NCBI GenBank assembly: GCA_002394165.1 | Contig: DGTA01000036.1 | Location: 1-23,997, forward strand | Length of the DNA stretch: 23,997 nucleotides | Direction of reading: 5' to 3' | Source: Lachnospiraceae bacterium UBA4348 | GTDB taxonomy: Bacteria; Bacillota; Clostridia; Lachnospirales; Lachnospiraceae | In this document: positions 1 to 6,963 of the stretch, one piece after another | How positions within the stretch are numbered: position 1 is the stretch's first letter | How the letters are laid out: the number at the start of each line of letters is the position of its first letter | Translations under genes and position numbers: made by a program | Notes under the pieces: model-generated | Seen by the model: only the letters and a program-made list of their open reading frames with translations | What the model was told of the DNA's origin: nothing | Database searches by the model: none

Positions 1-1544
1 ACGCCCCAGTCAGTGATCTTTAAAGTATCATATCCGAACTCGTCTAGAAGTCCGTAGATAAACGGGTTGTAAGCGCCGCCCCATTCGCCGCCGAAGGGCT
101 CGCCGTCCTTGTCGACATCGATCGCATACTGAGTCATGATGCCGGAGGATCCGGTCTTGCCCGGCAGGTTGAACACGCCGTCGAAATAGGTGATAAAGTG
201 TGCTTCCAGGTTGCCGCCCGGGAAGGCTGCATAGCGTCCCGCATAGGTATGGTCATCGCGTCCGCCCTCAGTCGAGCCGGCGCCGCCGAAGTGCTTGGTA
301 AAGCAGTAGACGGACTCAGCGCCCCATCCGAGGTCCTCGCCGTTCTCGTCATAGGTGGACTGCATGCCATTGACATAGGCCGTGGCGATATCCAGCGTCA
401 GCTGGGGATCCTCACCGTAGGTTCCGCCTGCGCGGTTCATCACCGGAGAGGCGATATCCACCTGCGGTCCCAGCAGAGCCGTCACACCGGCTGCCCTGTA
501 CTGCTTCGCGGTCTCCTGGCCGATCTGCGCTGCCAGCTCGGGATCCATCGTGGAGGCAAGGGACAGTGTCTCGATCAGGCCGGAGATATTGGCCGGATCG
601 ATGGAGATCATGGCCGGGATACCGTACCAGCAGCTCTCAGCTCCTTCCTGGATCGCGTTGGTCCACTTGGCATGGGCACCGCCGCCGTTGGAGATGGCAC
701 GGGTCACGCCGCCGCGGCCGCCTGCCTGCAGATAGGTCAGGGAAGCGTCATCCGCTGCCAGCGGTTCTGTAGTGAACGGGCCGTCCCAGCCGCCGTGTGC
801 CAGGATCATAGCTTTCTCGACACCCTGCATCTGCTGTACAAGATCCTGAGCGCGGTCTTCATACGGCTGTCTCCAGTCCTCATAAACATCCAGCTTACCA
901 TTCTGGTTCAGATCCTTGAACGCGAACCCGTCTTCTTCCAGGACCTTGACACCGGAATTCTGGGACAGGCCTAGCGTCTCGCCGCCTTCGTTCTCGATCT
1001 TCACCCAGCCGTCATCCGTGACAGCCACGGTATATTTCGCGCCCTCTCCGGGTTCAGGCACATAGGCTTCCGGAGCTGCCGGCTCGGTCGCGATCTCTTC
1101 CACGGACTCTGCCGCACCGCCCGCTGCCTGCTTGTACGGATCAGAGGTATCGCCGCCGCCCGCCGCCTTGTACGGATCGGAGGTGTTGCCGCCGCCCGCC
1201 GCTTTGTACGGATCGGAGGTGTCGCCGCCTGCTGCCTGCTTGTACGGGTCGGAGGTGTCGCCGCCTGCCGCCTGCTTGTACGGGTCGGAGGTATCGGCCG
1301 CCGCCTGTTTATACGGATCGCTCGTATCCGCTGCCGGCTCGGCTGCTTCCTCCGCCGCGGCAGTTCCCTGTCCGGAGGGCTTCGGTTCCTCTACCATGAC
1401 CAGCTTGTAAGGGCTGTCATCCGCAACTGCCGTCGACTGCGCGCTTTCCTCGCCGCCGGCCGGCGCTTCTTCCTTTTTCCCGCTGCAGGCACTTAATGAA
1501 ACCATCAGTGACAGGACCAGCAGGAGGGAAATCTTTTTCTTCAT
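1..1544 (-). CDS. GH3 family glycoside hydrolase lipoprotein (C-terminus beyond the window)
   Basis: Exported beta-glycosidase-like enzyme, incomplete: 514 residues are visible and the frame is open at the left edge. The ATG at 1544 follows a strong AAAGGAGG site. Residues 1-20 are a lipoprotein signal ending in the lipobox LSAC (Cys20), so the protein should be anchored outside the membrane. Residues 21 to about 155 form a low-complexity linker with six TSDPYK units. A calcium-loop-like DLNQNGKLDVYEDW segment, common just before the barrel in clostridial GH3 proteins, comes next. The GH3 barrel shows LLGPQVDIASPVMNR, YGEDP, the KHF motif (K417, H418) and ITDWG, where D512 aligns with the catalytic nucleophile of VSDWG in the other GH3 enzyme here. 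It lies downstream of the GH3-GtrA pair on the same strand, separated by a structured repeat. Substrate is unknown. The acid/base domain lies off the window. Confidence 0.9.
   Translation of the reverse strand, partial: MKKKISLLLVLSLMVSLSACSGKKEEAPAGGEESAQSTAVADDSPYKLVMVEEPKPSGQGTAAAEEAAEPAADTSDPYKQAAADTSDPYKQAAGGDTSDPYKQAAGGDTSDPYKAAGGGNTSDPYKAAGGGDTSDPYKQAAGGAAESVEEIATEPAAPEAYVPEPGEGAKYTVAVTDDGWVKIENEGGETLGLSQNSGVKVLEEDGFAFKDLNQNGKLDVYEDWRQPYEDRAQDLVQQMQGVEKAMILAHGGWDGPFTTEPLAADDASLTYLQAGGRGGVTRAISNGGGAHAKWTNAIQEGAESCWYGIPAMISIDPANISGLIETLSLASTMDPELAAQIGQETAKQYRAAGVTALLGPQVDIASPVMNRAGGTYGEDPQLTLDIATAYVNGMQSTYDENGEDLGWGAESVYCFTKHFGGAGSTEGGRDDHTYAGRYAAFPGGNLEAHFITYFDGVFNLPGKTGSSGIMTQYAIDVDKDGEPFGGEWGGAYNPFIYGLLDEFGYDTLKITDWG
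1117..1332 (-). repeat. Tandem coding repeat encoding TSDPYK units
   Basis: Six consecutive 33-36 bp units encode DTSDPYKQAAGG-like peptides in the linker of the GH3 lipoprotein. One unit is 11 residues and the rest are 12. Two units read KAAGGG instead of KQAAGG, and one has N for D. A divergent relative, DDSPYK, precedes the array. The near-identity of units suggests recent slippage or recombination. The repeat probably acts as a flexible spacer between the lipid anchor and the enzyme. Confidence 0.9.
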
Positions 1545-1586
1545 TTACAGATCCTCCTTTCAAAGAAAGAGTTGATTGGTTTTGTG

Positions 1587-1625
1587 TAACGCGGCATCTC
1601 GTGAGCTTCGCACTACCGCGTTTCC
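1587..1625. repeat. Short deletion-like copy of the neighbouring structured repeat
   Basis: The 24 bases at 1588-1611 are identical to 1642-1665, the left end of the larger element next to it. The copy then jumps to ACTACCGCGTTT, resembling that element's right end. The result is a hairpin with AACGCGG/CCGCGTT arms. It looks like an internally deleted derivative lying 15 nt from the full element. Confidence 0.7.
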
Positions 1626-1639
1626 TTATTATCTTCTTC

Positions 1640-1765
1640 GAAACGCGGCATCTCGTGAGCTTCGCTCACTCGATGTGTGGCATTCACCACATGTCCCTGC
1701 GAATGATCACAGTTCTTCGCATGCAAGCATGCTCTTCCCTGTGCTCCTTCGCAGTGCCGCGTTTC
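1640..1765. repeat. 126-nt structured intergenic element with perfect 11-bp terminal inverted repeats
   Basis: The ends GAAACGCGGCA (1640-1650) and TGCCGCGTTTC (1755-1765) are perfectly complementary. Inside are several local hairpins: GTGAGC-TTC-GCTCAC, ATGTG(T)GG/CCACAT, GCGAA/TTCGC and GCATGC-AA-GCATGC. The right end abuts the stop codon of the GtrA gene at 1766-1768. It carries no convincing protein; open frames across it look incidental. It could be a small non-autonomous mobile repeat, a structured RNA or a terminator-like element of the GtrA transcript. I cannot tell which. Confidence 0.7.
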
Positions 1766-2260
1766 TCATTGCTTGGGCATTATCCAGAACTTGAGCAGCG
1801 GGTAGCTGACCACTACGGCGAGCAGTGTGTTGACGACTGTCGCTACGGTCGAGGCTGCGCCTGTTCCCATGCCGAACTGGTTGATGCAGAAGTTGGTGAC
1901 ATGTCCGGGCAGGATCAGGTTGACCACCACGATCACGATCGCCAGGACCGCATATTTCGGCGCGGATTTCGAGAAGTCCGCGTTCGATTTGAATACCCAG
2001 TTTTTCTGTACAAAGAAGTTGACCACCTGGGCGATCACCTCCGCGATCAGGAATGTCAGGAAGCCTCCCAGTCCGTGCGAGCCTTCCGATGTGTAGTCAA
2101 AGATCGCGAATTTGAAGGGAGAGAGGATCTTCAGCGCATTGATGAAAACCGCGGTTCCGATCCATGTCATCACGAACCTGGCGATCGTCGATACATTTGA
2201 GAGAATATTGAATTTGATGAATTCCCACAGGTCCGGATGTTTTTCGATCCAGTCTTTCAT
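1766..2260 (-). CDS. GtrA family membrane protein
   Basis: A 164-residue protein of typical GtrA length with four predicted membrane segments. The family signature is visible as NFFVQKNWVFKSN near residues 85-97, preceded by the hydrophobic LTFLIAEVIAQVV. GtrA proteins are thought to help move undecaprenyl-phosphate-linked sugars across the cytoplasmic membrane for glycosylation of cell-surface polymers; the substrate here cannot be read. The ATG at 2260 lies 9 nt after the stop of the upstream GH3 gene. Its AAGGAG site overlaps the last codons of that gene, so the two are almost certainly co-transcribed and perhaps coupled in translation. No glycosyltransferase partner is nearby, which is unusual because GtrA genes often accompany one. 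The stop codon directly touches the structured repeat at 1640-1765. Confidence 0.88.
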   Translation of the reverse strand: MKDWIEKHPDLWEFIKFNILSNVSTIARFVMTWIGTAVFINALKILSPFKFAIFDYTSEGSHGLGGFLTFLIAEVIAQVVNFFVQKNWVFKSNADFSKSAPKYAVLAIVIVVVNLILPGHVTNFCINQFGMGTGAASTVATVVNTLLAVVVSYPLLKFWIMPKQ

Positions 2261-2269
2261 GTTCCTGCC

Positions 2270-4699
2270 TCACTCCTTCCCCGAAAGCATTTTTTCATAT
2301 TTCTTGTTAGCGCTCTTGTTCTTAAAGAAGCCGCCGATGATGCTGCCGACGCCGCCGAAGAAATGGCCGTTGACCACCTTCACGATGCCGTCCACCATCT
2401 TCGCGTCCACGGCTCCGCCGGTCATCTTCGCGATAGCCCGGAAGGGCATGTTGTAGATAAACAGCACGTTCAGATCCGGCTTGCCTGCCTCATCAGCCTT
2501 CTTCTTTTTCTTTTCAAGGATACCGTATGCGAACCTTGCCAGTCCGCTTTTGGCGTTGCCGAGCTGGCAGATCGCGTCATTGGCAGTGAGGACGCTGCCC
2601 CATCTTCCGTCCGGGACCGGATATCCAAGAAGCTCCGCAAAAGCTTCATCGGGAACATTCCCGATCTGACCGGTCAGATACGGCGCGATCTTCTCATTGT
2701 CGTAGGGAACCGGAGCCTTGTCTCCCGCTACCGCAAGCGATGCCGTAAGCGGCGTATCCTCCACGCTGCCCCCGACGCTGATCAGGTAGCTGCCTCCCTC
2801 CACCGCCCAGCCGTTGGTCTTAACGTTCCAGTAACGGAAAGTACGGCTGTCGAAGGGGATAAACACTTTCCGGCTCTCGCCCGCCTTCAGGAAGACCTTG
2901 GAGAACCCTTTCAGTTCCTTGCCGGGCCTGAACACCTTCGCATCCGGAAGCGATACGTACAGCTGCGCCGTATGGGCGCCGTCGCGCTCTCCCGTGTTGG
3001 TCAGCACAAAAGAGGCACCCTTTTCGTCGACCGTAAGATCGGAATATTTGAACTCCGTATAGGACAGGCCGAAACCGAAGGGATAGCGCACCGGTTTTTT
3101 CACGGTAATAAAATAGCGGTACCCGACATAAATTCCTTCCCGATAATCCGAATTTCTCTCTTTGGCCGGATAATACGGATAGGAAGGCATATCTTCAAAT
3201 TTCAGCGGATAAGTCTCCGCCAGTTTTCCGGAGGGATTGACCCGCCCGGTGATCAGGTCGAGCACGGCTCCCGCCCCGGCCTGTCCGGTAAGATAACAGT
3301 GAAGGATCGCCTTGAGGTCGCTCTCCCAGTCCATCTCGATGGAGGATCCGGCACTGATGATTCCGATCACGTTGGGGTTTTCCTCCCGGATGGCATGGAG
3401 CACATCGATCTGCGCCTGCGGGATCCTCATGTGTTTCCGGTCAAGGCCCTCAGACTCGCTCATCTCATCGAGGCCGAAGAAATAGAGCACAACATCGGCA
3501 TTCCGGGCGACCACCTTTGCTTCATCCAGCAGCGCTTTATCGGCTTCCCCGTTACGTCTGTATCCGCGGCACATTCCCCTCACGGTCAGTGTTTCCTCGT
3601 CCCCGATCGTTTTCTCGATCGTCTCGAGCTTCGTCACGTTGACCATGGACGATCCCGCGCCCTGGTACCTGGGTTCAAAGGCAAAATCACCGATCACGGC
3701 CACGCCGGTCCCGGGCGCCAGCGGCAGGATATGCTCCTCGTTCTTAAGCAGGACGGCACACTCGGCAGCCGCCTTCCTTGCGAGAAGGTGATGACCCTCC
3801 ACGTCAAACTTGTCCGAAGCGCCCTCCGCTGCCTTCGTGGTCACCAGGACCGCCTCGAGCAGCTCATCCACACGTGCATCCAGATCTGCCTCCGAAAGAG
3901 AACCGTTTTTGACCGCTTCCACCAGTTCCCGGGCCGAGCCGAGACCGGGGGCGGGCATTTCCAGGTCGGATCCGGCCTTTACCGCGCTCACATGGTCGTT
4001 CGCGCCGCCCCAGTCGGAGACGACAAAGCCGTCGTATTTCCATTCTCCCCTGAGGATCTCCTTCAGCAGGTGCGTGTTTTCATTGGCATATTCACCATTG
4101 ACCTGGTTGTAAGAGGTCATGATCGAACCGGGATGAGATTCTTCGACAGCGATCTCAAAACCGGTCAGATAGATCTCCCGGAGCGTCCTCTCATCCACGA
4201 CGGCGTTCATCGCCATGCGGCGCTCCTCCTGGGAGTTGACCGCAAAATGTTTGATGCAGGAGAACACTCCTTTGCTCTGGATCCCTTTCACATAGGCGCA
4301 GGCCATTTTCCCGGCCAGATAAGGATCCTCCGAGAAATACTCGAAATTTCGTCCGCACAGCGGGCTGCGCTTGATGTTCATGCCCGGTCCGAGCAGCACA
4401 TGGACTCCCATGGCTTTGGCTTCCTCTCCGAGCGCTTCTCCTACCTGCTGCCCGAGAGCCTCATCCCAGCTGTTGGCCATGGTGGCTGCCGTCGGGAAAC
4501 AGGTCGCCGGAAGTGACGCGTTCAGCCCCAGATGGTCTCCGGCACCGGCCTGCCTGCGGACTCCGTGCGGTCCGTCCGACATGATCATGGACGGGATGCC
4601 AAGCCGCGGGATATCCCGCGAATCCCACTCTCCCTTTCCGCCAAGGAGAGCCGCTTTTTCTTCAAGCGTAAGCTTTTCTATGATCTCCCTGTGCTTCAT
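2270..4699 (-). CDS. GH3 family beta-glucosidase-like enzyme, predicted intracellular
   Basis: An 809-residue glycoside hydrolase family 3 protein with no signal peptide, so probably cytoplasmic and acting on imported oligosaccharides or glycosides. The GH3 N-terminal domain carries SDGPHG (41-46), the KHF motif (K150-H151) and VVSDWG with nucleophile D229. The second domain carries ESEGLDR (415-421), where E417 is the likely acid/base. FGFGLSYTEF (541-550) leads into a fibronectin-III-like domain at roughly 560-660. An extra ~145-residue tail follows, with a lysine cluster near 730 and a glycine-rich hydrophobic stretch near 776-792. The start at 4699 was chosen over the upstream in-frame ATG at 4753 because AAGGAGG lies 5 nt before it and the family begins close to this point. 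It is first in a pair with GtrA. Exact glycan specificity is not determinable. Confidence 0.92.
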   Translation of the reverse strand: MKHREIIEKLTLEEKAALLGGKGEWDSRDIPRLGIPSMIMSDGPHGVRRQAGAGDHLGLNASLPATCFPTAATMANSWDEALGQQVGEALGEEAKAMGVHVLLGPGMNIKRSPLCGRNFEYFSEDPYLAGKMACAYVKGIQSKGVFSCIKHFAVNSQEERRMAMNAVVDERTLREIYLTGFEIAVEESHPGSIMTSYNQVNGEYANENTHLLKEILRGEWKYDGFVVSDWGGANDHVSAVKAGSDLEMPAPGLGSARELVEAVKNGSLSEADLDARVDELLEAVLVTTKAAEGASDKFDVEGHHLLARKAAAECAVLLKNEEHILPLAPGTGVAVIGDFAFEPRYQGAGSSMVNVTKLETIEKTIGDEETLTVRGMCRGYRRNGEADKALLDEAKVVARNADVVLYFFGLDEMSESEGLDRKHMRIPQAQIDVLHAIREENPNVIGIISAGSSIEMDWESDLKAILHCYLTGQAGAGAVLDLITGRVNPSGKLAETYPLKFEDMPSYPYYPAKERNSDYREGIYVGYRYFITVKKPVRYPFGFGLSYTEFKYSDLTVDEKGASFVLTNTGERDGAHTAQLYVSLPDAKVFRPGKELKGFSKVFLKAGESRKVFIPFDSRTFRYWNVKTNGWAVEGGSYLISVGGSVEDTPLTASLAVAGDKAPVPYDNEKIAPYLTGQIGNVPDEAFAELLGYPVPDGRWGSVLTANDAICQLGNAKSGLARFAYGILEKKKKKADEAGKPDLNVLFIYNMPFRAIAKMTGGAVDAKMVDGIVKVVNGHFFGGVGSIIGGFFKNKSANKKYEKMLSGKE

Positions 4700-4751
4700 A
4701 TCTCCCTCCTTTTTACTGGTTTTTTGAAATCTGTTTTTAATATACTGAATC

Positions 4752-4786
4752 AAAAAAGAAGTATGATAATCATACCATACTTCTTT
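4752..4786 (-). terminator. Intrinsic terminator after the histidine kinase gene
   Basis: Read on the minus strand, AAAGAAGTATG pairs with CATACTTCTTT as an 11-bp stem, with a 10-nt loop and a run of six T at the 3' end. It lies 41 nt past the kinase stop codon. An overlapping palindrome, GTATGATAATCATAC, gives an alternative fold. No good -35/-10 pair was found between this hairpin and the downstream GH3 gene, so that gene may depend partly on read-through. Confidence 0.8.
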
Positions 4787-4826
4787 GTTATTTCCCCTTT
4801 ATGTCCTGAACTGCTCTTTTTTTGTC

Positions 4827-6122
4827 CTAAACGGGAATGAGGATCTTCATCTCCAGGAAACTGCTTTGCCAGTCGAATGTCAGCGTTCCCCTGTATTTCT
4901 TTACCGTATAGAGTATGCTCCTCACACCATACCCGTGGAGGGAACTGTCGGTTTTCGTGGTGACCGGCAGTCCGTCCTTCATCGTGATCGGACGTTCACA
5001 GTAATTGCTGACCTCAATATAGATAAAATCCTTTTTCCTTGCCAGCGTCATGCTGATGATCCTTTTTTCCTCCTCTTTCACGAGCGCTTCGCACTCGATA
5101 GCGTTGTCAAGCGCATTCCCGAATATGGTACATATATCCGTCACATGCATTTTTTCAAGGAGACTGCCGTCCGCCACGCAGGTGAACCGAATCCGGAGGT
5201 TCTTCATCTTGACGCTTTTTCCGAGGAGCAGTGTATCGAGAACAGGACTTCCCGTCTGCTGATCCGGCGCAAAGGCTCTCAGTTCATTTTCCAGTTCCCT
5301 CAGGTGTACGCTTCGCCGCTCCGGATCAAGCTCCGCCCGGAGCATCTCGGTATGATGCTTAAGATCGTGATACCGGATATTGATCAGGTCCAGCGTCTCC
5401 TGATAATCCCGGTAGTGCTCATACTGAAGACGAAGGTCAGCACTCATCGAGATCAGCTCCCGCTGCGCCTGGAGCTGGCTGATCCGGAACTGGTACGCGT
5501 AGAGGATCGCCATGCCGCCCAGGTCCACCAGCATCCTGGTATTAAAGATCCACAAGTTGGAAATCTCGAACCGGCTTCCCTTTATCAGGTAACCGGTGTT
5601 GCTGAATGCAAAAATACCTGCCGCCAGCAGGGTGGATGCGATCACCTCGCTCACGGAATACACAGGAAGTAAATTGTCCGTCATCAAGGATCTTTCCAGG
5701 AACCAGACAGCCGTAAAAAGCGGCACATAGACCGCCAGCATCATCACGAAGGAAAGCCAGGCCTCCCCCGTCCTCATGAGCGTGACGACAATGTATAATT
5801 CCCATTCAACAGAGGCTATGGTCTCCGCCAGGATGAATGACCGGATGGCGATCAGCCACAGGCTGACGGGATCCAGGGAAAGATTCGCGTACAGATAGAC
5901 ATACATCAGCCCGAAGGACAGGATCATGCAGGGAATCCACAGATAGCGCGGCACATGACCAGTCAGGTGGAGAAAAGTACACTGGATCAGAAGGGCCGCC
6001 AGGAACTTCACGCCTCTTCCCAGAGAGCTTTTCTTTTTCCCCAGCAGCAGGATATAGAGAAAACAGGATCCGATCTGCGCAATTCCCGTATAGATGCGGG
6101 GAATATCGTAATACGCCTCCAT
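4827..6122 (-). CDS. AgrC-like sensor histidine kinase, GHKL ATPase domain
   Basis: A 431-residue membrane sensor kinase, partner of the LytTR regulator just upstream. The N-terminal half (about 1-210) holds five to six hydrophobic membrane segments without a recognisable extracellular domain. It is followed by a coiled-coil-like linker and the H-box RYHDLKHH with phospho-acceptor H252. The GHKL ATP-binding part shows the N-box FGNALDNAIE (N336, N340) and a G-box HGYGVRSI (396-403). This layout is typical of AgrC-type peptide sensors. No agrB- or agrD-like gene is present in the window, so the signal is unknown. The ATG at 6122 is one base after the regulator's TGA, and a GGGGGAG site lies within the regulator's end, so the pair is one transcript ending at the terminator near 4752-4786. 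Confidence 0.92.
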   Translation of the reverse strand: MEAYYDIPRIYTGIAQIGSCFLYILLLGKKKSSLGRGVKFLAALLIQCTFLHLTGHVPRYLWIPCMILSFGLMYVYLYANLSLDPVSLWLIAIRSFILAETIASVEWELYIVVTLMRTGEAWLSFVMMLAVYVPLFTAVWFLERSLMTDNLLPVYSVSEVIASTLLAAGIFAFSNTGYLIKGSRFEISNLWIFNTRMLVDLGGMAILYAYQFRISQLQAQRELISMSADLRLQYEHYRDYQETLDLINIRYHDLKHHTEMLRAELDPERRSVHLRELENELRAFAPDQQTGSPVLDTLLLGKSVKMKNLRIRFTCVADGSLLEKMHVTDICTIFGNALDNAIECEALVKEEEKRIISMTLARKKDFIYIEVSNYCERPITMKDGLPVTTKTDSSLHGYGVRSILYTVKKYRGTLTFDWQSSFLEMKILIPV

Positions 6123-6123
6123 C

Positions 6124-6831
6124 TCAGCTCTCCCCCATAAATCTTGTCAGCGCGGCCATGAACGGGGCTTTCCTGCTGCGGCTCACCGGCAGCTTCTTTC
6201 CGTTCACCAGGGCACACTCATCCTGTACGCCGTCCACATGCCTGAGGTTTACAAGATAGCCCTTATTGCTCCTGAAAAAAACCATCGGCACCAGATTTTC
6301 CTCCACGTCCTGGATCCGTCCGCGCACCGTCACATCTCCCCGCAGTGTCGAATAGGTAATGTTATGGCCCTGGCTTTCCACATAGCAGATATCGCCGGCA
6401 TCCAGAAAGAGTTTTCCGCTTCTGGTGCTGATGACGACCTTCTGTCCCCTGCGGTTATTCAGCTTTTCAATCGCCTTCTTCAGGGTCCTCGAAAATGAGA
6501 GATAGTTCAGGGGCTTCAGGACATAGTCCAGCGCGTCCACCTGATAGCCGCGGATCGCATAGTCGGTGCGGTTGGTGATAAAGATGATGACCGCGTCACC
6601 GCCCCTCTCCCGGATCTTCTCGGCGGCTGTCATCCCGTCCATCTCTCCCATCATGATGTCCATCAGGATAATGTCATATTCATCCGATTCTGCCCCGGCG
6701 ATCGCAGTCCCGTCCGTATACCGCTTTATCCGTATCTGCGAGCCCTGCTCCCGGCCAAACTGTTCGAGAAACTGTTCGATCGAGGCTGCCGCCTGATCCT
6801 CGTCCTCAACGATGGCAATGTTGATCTTCAT
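6124..6831 (-). CDS. LytTR-type two-component response regulator
   Basis: A 235-residue regulator. The receiver domain has acidic residues E9-D10, phospho-acceptor D58 in ILMDIMMGEMDG and the conserved K106 in YVLKP. A LytTR DNA-binding domain fills the C-terminal half (YVESQGHNITY, FFRSNKGYLVNLRHV, LPVSRSRK). It should bind DNA after phosphorylation by the downstream GHKL kinase. The start is uncertain. I chose the ATG at 6831 because the receiver begins there (MKINIAIVED) and because it overlaps, as ATGA, the stop of a 16-codon leader ORF with a much stronger ribosome site. The in-frame ATG at 6855 would add eight residues and has only a weak GGAAGG site 4 nt away. The leader contains a long inverted repeat, so self-regulation is plausible. 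Confidence 0.9.
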   Translation of the reverse strand: MKINIAIVEDEDQAAASIEQFLEQFGREQGSQIRIKRYTDGTAIAGAESDEYDIILMDIMMGEMDGMTAAEKIRERGGDAVIIFITNRTDYAIRGYQVDALDYVLKPLNYLSFSRTLKKAIEKLNNRRGQKVVISTRSGKLFLDAGDICYVESQGHNITYSTLRGDVTVRGRIQDVEENLVPMVFFRSNKGYLVNLRHVDGVQDECALVNGKKLPVSRSRKAPFMAALTRFMGES

Positions 6832-6878
6832 ATAAAAATCAGTGCGGATATCCATACTGCCTTCCGGGCAGAGGGCAT
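6828..6878 (-). CDS. Possible 16-codon leader peptide upstream of the response regulator
   Basis: ATG at 6878 follows a strong GAAAGGAGAGGG site and encodes MPSARKAVWISALIFI, ending in TGA. That stop overlaps the regulator's ATG at 6831 as ATGA, the usual geometry for translational coupling. The peptide resembles nothing I recognise and could be incidental. Its main interest is that the best ribosome site of the operon serves this frame and not the regulator's frame. Confidence 0.35.
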   Translation of the reverse strand: MPSARKAVWISALIFI

Positions 6879-6926
6879 CCCTCTCCTTTCACCAAGTCAT
6901 TCACTGAATGGATATACGCACTGATT
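6837..6926. promoter_or_regulatory. 19-bp imperfect inverted repeat around the regulator leader
   Basis: The arm at 6837-6855, AATCAGTGCGGATATCCAT, is matched by the inverted arm at 6908-6926 with a single mismatch (18 of 19). The distal arm overlaps the -10 hexamer and likely start of transcription. The proximal arm covers the alternative ATG at 6855. The loop holds the strong ribosome site (6879-6890), and a separate palindrome CATTCACTGAATG (6898-6910) overlaps the distal arm. It could be an operator or an mRNA fold controlling translation. Confidence 0.6.
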
Positions 6927-6953
6927 ATACTATATTCTGTTTGCCGGGGACAA
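6924..6953 (-). promoter_or_regulatory. Promoter of the response regulator / kinase operon
   Basis: On the minus strand TTGTCC (6948-6953) is followed after 18 bp by a perfect TATAAT (6924-6929). The -35 sits in a GCCGGG/CCCGGC hairpin (6943-6962) just past the permease stop codon. That hairpin lacks a T run, so it is a poor terminator. The two-component genes can therefore be expressed apart from the ABC transporter upstream. Confidence 0.65.
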
Positions 6954-6963
6954 CCTCCCGGCG

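Noticed and set aside
1496..2200. 234-codon open frame on the plus strand across the structured repeat and GtrA
   Set aside because: It is antisense to GtrA and crosses hairpin-rich non-coding sequence; no protein family resemblance.
2237..4516. Long open frame on the plus strand opposite the cytoplasmic GH3 gene
   Set aside because: It is antisense to a gene with clear GH3 catalytic motifs, has no ribosome site, and its translation is rich in Arg, His and Gly typical of a shadow of a biased GC-rich gene.
6943..6962. Hairpin just after the ABC permease stop as a terminator
   Set aside because: The 6-bp GCCGGG/CCCGGC stem has no following T run and overlaps the next promoter's -35 region, so termination there is doubtful.
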